In this document: positions 15,506 through 20,206 of the stretch, in pieces | Numbering within the stretch: position 1 is the first letter of the stretch | Layout: every line of letters starts with the position of its first letter | Assembly: GCA_035631115.1 (NCBI GenBank) | Contig: DASQJJ010000041.1 | Span: forward strand, 1 to 21,053 | Length of the DNA: 21,053 nucleotides | Direction: 5' to 3' | Source: DASQJJ01 sp035631115 | Lineage (GTDB): Bacteria; Patescibacteriota; Microgenomatia; Levybacterales; UBA12049 | Notes under the pieces: model-generated | What the model saw: only the letters and a program-made list of their open reading frames with translations | Database searches by the model: none | Told to the model about the DNA's origin: nothing | Position numbers and translations under genes: made by a program

Positions 15506-16906
15506 ATGACCCAACTGCCAGACATTCTCTCCTTTCCTAAGGACTTTACCTTTGGTACTGCTGTGTCTGCATTTCAGGTAGAAGGAAATTCTGGGCTAAG
15601 ACAAAGTGACTGGGACGAATTTCTGCAAAAAAATCCACACATTGTTGCACCGGAAGAGATTGGTCCGCAGTGGTGGGAAAAAGGGAATGCCGAAAAGGAT
15701 ATAGACATGATTGCATCTCTTGGAGTGCAGACGCAACGACTTTCTTTTGAATGGGCACGAATCGAGTCGGAAGAAGGAGAATTCAATGCAGATGCAGTAC
15801 AAAGATATAGAGAAATTATTGACTACCTTAAAGAGAAAAAAATTACTCCTCTTGTTACTCTTAATCACTATACGCTGCCTCTTTGGGTTGCCAAAAAGGG
15901 GAGTTGGGAAAATCAAGATATTGTGAGAGCTTTCGAGAAATATGTAACGTTTGTTGCACATAAATTTACCGATGTCAAAATGTGGCTTACCCTTAATGAG
16001 CCTGGTGTGTTGGTAGAATGCGGATATCTTCGTCCTTTTTTACCTCCACAAAAAAAAGGATTTTCTGCAGCGCTTCGTGCACATAAAAATATGTTACGTG
16101 CTCATAGAGTAGCGTATTATGCGCTAAAAAAATATATTCCAGACTCACTCATATCTATGGCATTTTCTTTTCGTTGGTATCGTCCCGCTAACCCAAAAGA
16201 TATACTCGAAAAGACCTATGCAAATAGTATTAACTATTTTGATAGCCTTAATTATGTCGATGCGGTAAAAGACACAATAGATTTTATTGGGTGCAATTAC
16301 TATGCAGGATATTATCTTCATTTTAATCCTGCAAAAATTCGCTTTCGCTTACACGGACCTGAAGCACGGCCAGCCAAAACAATTTTATTTGGAGAAGTAC
16401 GAAAAGCAGGGGCATATGTCAGTGATTTAGGTGCACCAATAGTGCCTGGATTTTTTTTGGAATTACTCAAGACTCTCGGAAAGCGTTTTAAAAAACCAAT
16501 TATTATTACAGAGAATGGTATTGCAGATTATCGCGATATCCATAGGCCATTCTATCTCCTCACACACTTAGTCTCAGTGTATCGAGCCATACAGCTTGGA
16601 GTCGACATACGTGGGTATATAGTGTGGTCAACAGTAGATAATTTAGAATGGCTGGATGGATATGGAAAGGAATTTGGACTCATACATCTCAACTCCGTAA
16701 CAGGAGAAAGAAAACTTCGAAAAAGTGCATTGTTATATAAGGATATTATTTCTGCAAATGGCATAGATATTGAAAAGCTTTTATCTACCTATTTTAAAGG
16801 AGAAGAAAGAGTAAGAGCGAGAGAATTAATCCATCACTTATTCCTTCGTCATGGAGAAGAAGTGTTAGAAAGTATAGAAAGAGAGCAAATAGACAACCTG
16901 ATATAA
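15506..16906 (+). CDS. Glycoside hydrolase family 1 beta-glycosidase (beta-glucosidase-like)
   Basis: A 466-aa protein, normal GH1 length, no signal peptide, so probably cytoplasmic. The N-terminus FPKDFTFGTAVSAFQVEG is the GH1 signature, with Q24 for sugar binding. The acid/base is E165 in LTLNEPG and the nucleophile is E336 in IITENG. N120-H121 (TLNHYTLP) and W418-type residues in DNLEWLDGY also fit substrate binding. GH1 enzymes hydrolyse beta-linked gluco- or galactosides, often disaccharides. A C-terminal extension after the barrel (about 430-466, charged helix with ELIHHLFLRHGEE) is unusual. The gene is 12 bp upstream of a ROK kinase, so released sugar could be phosphorylated at once. 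Substrate remains a guess. Confidence 0.92.
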   Translation: MTQLPDILSFPKDFTFGTAVSAFQVEGNSGLRQSDWDEFLQKNPHIVAPEEIGPQWWEKGNAEKDIDMIASLGVQTQRLSFEWARIESEEGEFNADAVQRYREIIDYLKEKKITPLVTLNHYTLPLWVAKKGSWENQDIVRAFEKYVTFVAHKFTDVKMWLTLNEPGVLVECGYLRPFLPPQKKGFSAALRAHKNMLRAHRVAYYALKKYIPDSLISMAFSFRWYRPANPKDILEKTYANSINYFDSLNYVDAVKDTIDFIGCNYYAGYYLHFNPAKIRFRLHGPEARPAKTILFGEVRKAGAYVSDLGAPIVPGFFLELLKTLGKRFKKPIIITENGIADYRDIHRPFYLLTHLVSVYRAIQLGVDIRGYIVWSTVDNLEWLDGYGKEFGLIHLNSVTGERKLRKSALLYKDIISANGIDIEKLLSTYFKGEERVRARELIHHLFLRHGEEVLESIEREQIDNLI

Positions 16907-16918
16907 TAAGAAAATTGT

Positions 16919-17746
16919 ATGTATGTAGCAATAGACATTGGTGGAAGACATGTGCGAATAGCAACCTCGGAATTATTGGACAACCCTACCTTTAGCCAGA
17001 TACAAAAATTTCCCATAACCAATAATTATGCACAAGATCTTGCAGCGATTATCTCGACCATTACAAGTCTCAAAAATGATTCACCCATCGATGCGATTGG
17101 TATAGGATTTCCTGGTGTTATATCCAAAGAAGATACAAGAATTCTCAAGGCTCCAAATCTTTCAGACTGGATAGATAAACCATTTGCACAAGATATAGAG
17201 AGAGCATTTCATACTCAAGTGAGTCTAGAAAATGACACCACAAATGCAGCACTTGCAGAGGCAACATATGGGTATGGGAAAGGCAAAACGTTTCTGTACC
17301 TTACATGGGGAACAGGTTTTGATGGAGCGACAGTTGTGCATGTGGGCGATGAGATAACAGTTGCGCAGTTTGAAGCGGGACATCATATTATTGAATGGAA
17401 AAATGGAAAACTTTGCGGTTGTGGACAACGTGGTTGTGCGGAGGCATATATTGGTGGAGGAAATATAGAAAAATATTTTCAAAAAGTACCAAGTGCATTA
17501 ACTCAGGATGAGTGGAATATTGTGGAGAATTATGCAGCAAATACTCTGTTGAATATTGTGATTTTTCACCCTACTTCTTTGGTTATTCTTGGTGGAGGAG
17601 TTGCGATACATCAAAAAGATAGGGTAGACAGGATAAAAGAAAAGGTAAAGGAAAGACTCACATTATACCCTCTTCCCGAAATACGTATTACGAGTCTTGG
17701 AGATAATATCGGGCTCTATGGAGCACTCGCACTTCTTAAAAAGTGA
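16919..17746 (+). CDS. ROK family sugar kinase (glucokinase-like)
   Basis: A 275-aa protein, slightly short for ROK kinases (about 300). The phosphate-binding start VAIDIGGRHVRIA has Arg where DIGGT is usual. The catalytic Asp is D106 in ENDTTNAAL, and the zinc site is H155 (AGHHIIE) with C166, C168 and C173 in LCGCGQRGCAEAY. The final VILGGG and GDNIGLYGALAL segments complete the ATPase fold. ROK kinases phosphorylate glucose or related hexoses with ATP. Together with the GH1 gene 12 bp upstream it would form a short beta-glucoside use pathway. A TATAAT at 16902-16907 overlaps the upstream stop codon, 11 nt before ATG, and may give extra transcription. No Shine-Dalgarno is present. Confidence 0.9.
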   Translation: MYVAIDIGGRHVRIATSELLDNPTFSQIQKFPITNNYAQDLAAIISTITSLKNDSPIDAIGIGFPGVISKEDTRILKAPNLSDWIDKPFAQDIERAFHTQVSLENDTTNAALAEATYGYGKGKTFLYLTWGTGFDGATVVHVGDEITVAQFEAGHHIIEWKNGKLCGCGQRGCAEAYIGGGNIEKYFQKVPSALTQDEWNIVENYAANTLLNIVIFHPTSLVILGGGVAIHQKDRVDRIKEKVKERLTLYPLPEIRITSLGDNIGLYGALALLKK

Positions 17747-17751
17747 GCTAA

Positions 17752-17771
17752 GCAGGGGCGGAGGGACTCGA
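17752..17771. repeat. 20-bp direct copy of the tRNA-Gly 3' end
   Basis: Bases 17752-17771 are identical to 17909-17928, which are the 3' end of tRNA-Gly (acceptor and half of the T arm) plus one base. The copies are 157 bp apart and diverge at both flanks. This is the pattern left by integration at, or partial duplication of, a tRNA gene. No integrase is present here. Confidence 0.6.
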
Positions 17772-17871
17772 GTCACAAGTTCTCGCTGATGCGAGCCTCG
17801 CGACCCCGGCTCCTTCTGGTTCGACTTCGCTCATCATCAGTCCGCCAGTTCGATTCCCAGCCATTTATACT
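17772..17871. other. GC-rich noncoding segment between the tRNA-Gly end copy and the terminator
   Basis: About 100 bp clearly richer in GC than its surroundings. It holds the hairpin CTCGC-TGAT-GCGAG and two GGTTCGA/AGTTCGATTCC words like tRNA T-arms on the plus strand, but no complete tRNA can be folded. A 64-codon plus-strand frame runs across it into tRNA-Gly and is taken as spurious. Confidence 0.4.
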
Positions 17872-17903
17872 AAAAAGATCAGACGCTAAAGGTCTGAGTT
17901 TTT
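17872..17903. terminator. Bidirectional rho-independent terminator
   Basis: Stem TCAGAC (17879-17884) with GTCTGA (17892-17897), loop of 7, flanked by five A on the left and five T on the right. It can end the ROK transcript on plus and the tRNA-Gly transcript on minus. Confidence 0.75.
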
Positions 17904-17909
17904 ACTATG

Positions 17910-17980
17910 CAGGGGCGGAGGGACTCGAACCCCCAGGAGCCGCTTTGGAGGCGGCCCGTTTACCATTAACGAACGCCCCC
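17910..17980 (-). tRNA. tRNA-Gly (anticodon TCC)
   Basis: 71 nt. Minus-strand cloverleaf: acceptor GGGGGCG pairing with CGCCCCT (last pair G-U), D arm CGTT/AACG, anticodon stem GCCGC/GCGGC around loop CTCCAAA, T arm GGGGG-TTCGAGT-CCCTC. CCA is not encoded. The first 15 nt overlap the 3' end of the HTH gene; a terminator follows directly. The terminal G-U pair and discriminator G rather than U are unusual for bacterial tRNA-Gly. Confidence 0.88.
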
Positions 17981-18634
17981 TGATACGAGCGTAAATGCAT
18001 TATATATTGCCTCTAATTCTTTTGCAATTTTTGCGTCATAGTAGGTGACCGCTATACAACCTTGATAATTATCATGTTTTCTCTTTCCTATATTCAACTT
18101 CTCGTAACTTCTATGAAATTGCTGGAGAGGAATGTTTGTTATGTCACTCCAAAATTTTTTCTGTTTTTCATCATCGTGATATTCATGTATATGTACTAGA
18201 ACGCGGAATTTTGATTCATCTAAAGCAAAGCCTGAACGTAACGTAAAAAGAAAATTTTGAATAAGTGATGGATCTGAATTAGTGAATTTAACAAGTCCCA
18301 TATCTTTATTTCCCTCACACCACCACAGGAGGGCACAGTAGGTTTTCATCTGTTCTTGGGAAAACTGGAGAGATCGTAACATCTTGATTGCAATATCTTT
18401 TCGAGCCTTACCTTCTTTTTTTCGTTTCTCCTTTTTTATTAAGACAGATTTATATTGTCCAAGTATTTGCTTTTCTGCAAGTCTACCTTGTGCTTGCACA
18501 GAAAGAGAGATATTCTCAAGCCAGGCTGACGAGGTGCTTTTTGCAATGTTAAGTTTTTCAGAGATTTCTCTTAGAGAAAGACCCTGTTTTCTTAAACGGA
18601 TAGCCTCTTCTTTGACAGAAAGTGGATATGACAT
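17966..18634 (-). CDS. HTH protein with LAGLIDADG-like C-terminal region
   Basis: A 222-aa protein. Residues 5-42 form a helix-turn-helix of the resolvase/transposase type (EEAIRLRKQGLSLREISEKLNI, then AKSTSSAWLENI). A Lys/Arg-rich linker (60-85) follows. The C-terminal part begins YCALLWWCEGNK (99-110), reminiscent of a LAGLIDADG helix, and continues VKFTNSDPSLIQNFL, VHIHEYHD and IPLQQFHRSYEK. This arrangement is familiar from HTH proteins with a homing-endonuclease-like fold in actinobacteria and CPR bacteria; catalytic ability is unproven. The last codons (GGVR and TAA) lie within the first 15 nt of tRNA-Gly on the same strand. A selfish gene parked at a tRNA is one reading; a DNA-binding regulator is another. 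Confidence 0.75.
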   Translation of the reverse strand: MSYPLSVKEEAIRLRKQGLSLREISEKLNIAKSTSSAWLENISLSVQAQGRLAEKQILGQYKSVLIKKEKRKKEGKARKDIAIKMLRSLQFSQEQMKTYCALLWWCEGNKDMGLVKFTNSDPSLIQNFLFTLRSGFALDESKFRVLVHIHEYHDDEKQKKFWSDITNIPLQQFHRSYEKLNIGKRKHDNYQGCIAVTYYDAKIAKELEAIYNAFTLVSGGVR

Positions 18635-18723
18635 AGGTTATACGACCTACAATAATAGTACGATTTATTATGTAAAGTTTCAATATTGAAAATATAGAGA
18701 AAAGTCAATTAGGAGGGCTTGTG

Positions 18724-18758
18724 ATACTAGATACAAAATACTAAATACCAGATACTAT
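18724..18758. repeat. Five tandem 7-bp units (ATACTAG type)
   Basis: ATACTAG, ATACAAA, ATACTAA, ATACCAG and ATACTAT follow one another without gaps. The last unit contains the rpmG stop codon (minus strand), so the array begins exactly at the end of the gene. Confidence 0.75.
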
Positions 18759-18931
18759 TTCAGCTTGTCTGTTTCTTTATGCTCTGTGGTTTTTTTACAG
18801 AATCGGCAATACTTTTTAAGCTTGAGTTTTTCCTCTGTATTTAGCTTATTTCTTTCGGTAACGTAATTTCTATTCTTACAAACAGTACACACGAGTCCAA
18901 CTTTTATTCTATGATCTCCTTTTTTTGGCAT
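18755..18931 (-). CDS. rpmG: Ribosomal protein bL33
   Basis: A 58-aa basic protein: MPKKGDHRIKVGLVC, then CTVC (two Cys), NYVTERNK, and KKYCRFCKKTTEHKETDK with the second CxxC. Four Cys make it the zinc-binding form of bL33, a component of the large ribosomal subunit near the E site. The longer frame beginning at 19030 runs through tRNA-Thr and is not real; the ATG at 18931 has an extended TATAAT 9 nt upstream. It lies 57 bp after tRNA-Thr(GGT). In many bacteria rpmG sits between tRNA-Thr/tuf and secE-nusG; here secE and nusG do not follow. A slightly longer Lys-rich C-terminus than usual is present. Confidence 0.93.
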   Translation of the reverse strand: MPKKGDHRIKVGLVCTVCKNRNYVTERNKLNTEEKLKLKKYCRFCKKTTEHKETDKLK

Positions 18932-18940
18932 ATGAAGGCT

Positions 18941-18949
18941 ATTATAGCA
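18941..18949 (-). promoter_or_regulatory. Extended -10 promoter of rpmG
   Basis: TGCTATAAT on the minus strand (TATAAT at 18941-18946), 9 nt before ATG 18931. The -35 region is weak. It would allow rpmG expression apart from the tRNAs. Confidence 0.6.
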
Positions 18950-18988
18950 TGAATCTGCCTGGACGGGAAGTGTTATTTTGGTATTCTG

Positions 18989-19060
18989 AGCCGGCTGTGG
19001 GAATCGGACCCACGATCTAGTCATTACCAATGACTTGCTCTACCACTGAGCCAAGCCGGC
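18989..19060 (-). tRNA. tRNA-Thr (anticodon GGT)
   Basis: 72 nt. Acceptor GCCGGCT/AGCCGGC, D arm with AGTGGTAGA loop, anticodon stem AGTCA/TGACT around TTGGTAA, T arm GTGGG-TCCGATT-CCCAC. Discriminator U, CCA not encoded. Confidence 0.95.
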
Positions 19061-19076
19061 CAATTAACTTGTGCCT

Positions 19077-19117
19077 GCACTAATGAAGTGCTCTTTGGTG
19101 AGCGTTGCAAACCAAAG
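19077..19117 (-). other. Two hairpins in the tRNA-Tyr/tRNA-Thr spacer
   Basis: The 70-nt spacer holds GCACT/AGTGC with a 5-nt loop (19077-19091) and CTTTGGT/ACCAAAG with an 11-nt loop (19093-19117). They may guide processing of the tRNA precursor. No T-run follows, so they are not called terminators. Confidence 0.4.
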
Positions 19118-19130
19118 GAAAGGATATCAG

Positions 19131-19215
19131 TGCTGAGTGAGAGATTTGAACTCCCGTAGTCCTTTCGGACGCATCGTCTACAGCGATGTGCGATTGACCG
19201 CTCTGCCAACTCAGC
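19131..19215 (-). tRNA. tRNA-Tyr (anticodon GTA)
   Basis: 85 nt with the long variable arm (GTCC/GGAC stem) of tRNA-Tyr. Acceptor GCTGAGT/ACTCAGC, anticodon stem CATCG/CGATG around CTGTAGA, T loop TTCAAAT. Discriminator A; CCA not encoded. Confidence 0.95.
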
Positions 19216-19235
19216 TCGTCAAAACTTGATTTTGG

Positions 19236-19307
19236 AGCCGTCTATCAGATTCGAACTGATGACCTGCTGTTTACAAAACAGCTGCTCTACCACTGAGCTA
19301 AGACGGC
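19236..19307 (-). tRNA. tRNA-Thr (anticodon TGT)
   Basis: 72 nt. Acceptor GCCGTCT/AGACGGC, anticodon stem GCTGT/ACAGC around TTTGTAA, T arm ATCAG-TTCGAAT-CTGAT. Discriminator U, no CCA. First tRNA of the cluster; 20 nt separate it from tRNA-Tyr. I could not assign its promoter with confidence. Confidence 0.95.
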
Positions 19308-19317
19308 ACAACATGAG

Positions 19318-19343
19318 GTCCTTCGCTCACGCTCAGGATGACA
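19318..19343. repeat. Half palindromic element ahead of tRNA-Thr(TGT)
   Basis: On the minus strand TGTCATCCTGAGCG followed by TGAGCGAAGGACC. It shares the TGTCATCCTG end with the element at 19436 but lacks the second arm. It sits 11 bp from the tRNA 5' end, in the expected promoter zone. Confidence 0.55.
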
Positions 19344-19373
19344 GTTGAACACTGTCAATTTTATCAGATAAAA
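19339..19373. promoter_or_regulatory. Adjacent hairpin and perfect palindrome upstream of the tRNA cluster
   Basis: TGACAGT (19339-19345) and ACTGTCA (19351-19357) form a 7-bp stem; TTTTATC-A-GATAAAA (19359-19373) is a perfect 15-bp palindrome just behind it. They lie between the RNA terminator and the tRNAs and could be operator or transcription-related structures; function unknown. Confidence 0.4.
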
Positions 19374-19391
19374 CAGGGGAGGGGAAGGCAT

Positions 19392-19426
19392 AAAAAAACC
19401 ATCAACACCTCATGGTATTAATGGTT
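19392..19426 (-). terminator. Strong rho-independent terminator of the candidate RNA
   Basis: On the minus strand a 13-bp stem (19426-19414 with 19409-19397, including two G-U pairs), loop ATGA, then seven T. It ends any transcript from 19684 and insulates the tRNA cluster. Confidence 0.85.
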
Positions 19427-19435
19427 ACAATCAAT

Positions 19436-19493
19436 TGTCATCCTGGTAAGCGAAGCGCATCCAGGATCTGATTCTGGACAAGCCAGAATGACG
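19436..19493. repeat. Composite palindromic (REP-like) element
   Basis: Ends TGTCATCCTGG and CCAGAATGACG are inverted repeats (9 of 11). Inside are two hairpins: ATTCTGG/CCAGAAT on the right and CCTGG/CCAGG on the left. It lies between the folded core of the candidate RNA and its terminator, so it would be part of that transcript. Confidence 0.7.
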
Positions 19494-19510
19494 ATTTTTG
19501 AATAAATTCT

Positions 19511-19684
19511 GCTCTTTAAGGCATCGATAGTAGCTGAAAATTTCCCCAAAGGAAATATCTGTGATGGGGTTTCTGCAAATTCCTTTACAGAAAAGCCACT
19601 CACGTTGCAGATAATCTCTGCACCGTTTCATTTCGCTTCGCGTCGAGGAAAAATACTCCAACTATTTTCGAATTGCCAAAGAGC
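19511..19684 (-). ncRNA. Candidate structured noncoding RNA (174-nt core)
   Basis: The minus strand here has a promoter, a closed fold and a downstream terminator but no credible protein. The 5' end pairs with the 3' end in an ordered series: GCUCUUU (19684-19678) with AAAGAGC (19517-19511), GGCA with UGCC, UCG with CGA, and AUAGU (19665-19661) with ACUAU (19531-19527), 19 pairs in all. Enclosed are hairpins UGCAGA/UCUGCA (19622-19606), a 10-bp stem with a GGAA tetraloop (19593-19570), and AUUUCC/GGAAAU (19556-19540). The size is near that of 6S RNA, but I do not see its long double-stranded form, nor the conserved words of RNase P RNA, tmRNA or SRP RNA. If the first terminator is the one at 19392, the primary transcript is about 293 nt. 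Confidence 0.65.
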
Positions 19685-19690
19685 AACTCC

Positions 19691-19720
19691 ATAGTAAATC
19701 AGAAAGATATTCCTTGTCAA
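19691..19720 (-). promoter_or_regulatory. Promoter of the candidate structured RNA
   Basis: Consensus TTGACA (19715-19720), 18-bp spacer, TACTAT (19691-19696). The expected +1, 7 nt beyond the -10 box, is G19684, exactly the first base of the closing helix. Confidence 0.7.
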
Positions 19721-19759
19721 GGAAGGGGAATGTCATATTTATTTCCGGTTTGAGAGTAA

Positions 19760-19796
19760 AATTAACCTAATTTACCTAATTTCTAATTAACCTAAT
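19760..19796 (+). repeat. Left block of 9-bp units
   Basis: AATTAACCT, AATTTACCT, a shortened AATTTCT, AATTAACCT and AAT in tandem. Inverted partner of 20169-20204; the first 13 bases match exactly. Confidence 0.8.
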
Positions 19797-19806
19797 CAAA
19801 TCCCAA

Positions 19807-20163
19807 TTACTTCTTAGTTTTCTTATAGATAGTATTAAAGATTAAATTCAGTTCTTTTGCCTCTTGCCACAGCTTTCTTGCTTCCTCTTTCAATTCTGGT
19901 GCTGCAATAACAACCATTCTAACAAAATGTTTTACTTCTCGTGATTCTTTTTTACAAATTCCAATTTTATGATGAAAATCTTCTTTACTCTCTGCATCGT
20001 CAGCCTCACAGTAATTTGCTCCCACACTCGTTATACATTTTACCAGTTGAGTTATAAGTGGATCTGATATCGGTCCTCTTGGAACCTTCTTACAAAAGCG
20101 TACTCCATCTTCACCGAATATAACAGTTCGTTCCTCTAAGTTATATTTTGGTTCTTTAGTCAT
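19807..20163 (-). CDS. Four-helix bundle protein (23S rRNA intervening-sequence protein family)
   Basis: A 118-aa helical protein. After a short N-terminal region (VRFCKKVPRGPISDPLITQLV) comes the family signature CITSVGANYCEADDAESKEDF, then HHKIGICKKESREVKHFV and a final pair of helices ending in a Lys-rich tail. These small proteins, first seen in intervening sequences of 23S rRNA and common in CPR and Bacteroidetes genomes, form pentamers of four-helix bundles in known structures; their role is not settled, and nucleic-acid binding has been suggested. No rRNA is nearby, so this copy is a free-standing one. The start is 5 bp from the right repeat block, which leaves almost no room for a ribosome-binding site (AAAGA only). 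Confidence 0.88.
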   Translation of the reverse strand: MTKEPKYNLEERTVIFGEDGVRFCKKVPRGPISDPLITQLVKCITSVGANYCEADDAESKEDFHHKIGICKKESREVKHFVRMVVIAAPELKEEARKLWQEAKELNLIFNTIYKKTKK

Positions 20164-20168
20164 TCTTT

Positions 20169-20204
20169 AGGTCAATTAGGTAAATTAGAATAATTAGGTT
20201 AATT
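20169..20204 (-). repeat. Right block of four exact 9-bp units
   Basis: On the minus strand AATTAACCT, AATTATTCT, AATTTACCT and AATTGACCT in perfect register. Inverted relative to 19760-19796. Confidence 0.8.
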
Positions 20205-20206
20205 CG

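Larger units (their letters stand above)
19760..20205. mobile_element. Putative cassette: four-helix-bundle gene bounded by inverted 9-bp-unit blocks
   Basis: The gene at 19807-20163 is enclosed by two blocks (19760-19796 and 20169-20204) built of AATTnACCT-like units in opposite orientation. The right block begins two bases after the stop codon of the surface-protein gene. The layout resembles the intervening sequences of 23S rRNA, which also encode this protein family between complementary ends. Mobility is inferred, not shown. Confidence 0.55.

Noticed and set aside
17789..17983. 64-codon plus-strand frame
   Set aside because: It runs through the GC-rich segment, the terminator and antisense across tRNA-Gly; the peptide (AEGLEPPGA) is a familiar false translation of a tRNA.
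19061..19130. Possible remnant tRNA-Gly in the tRNA-Tyr/tRNA-Thr spacer
   Set aside because: The length fits but no cloverleaf, T-loop word or anticodon arm could be found.
18932..19209. Upstream extension of rpmG and a 61-codon frame over the tRNAs
   Set aside because: Both are translations of tRNA sequence; rpmG has a clear ATG at 18931.
19418..19661. Two short minus-strand frames (61 and 76 codons)
   Set aside because: They end inside the palindromic repeat (SGLSRIRSWMRFAYQDDN-type false peptide) and cover the folded RNA candidate; no promoter or start signal fits.
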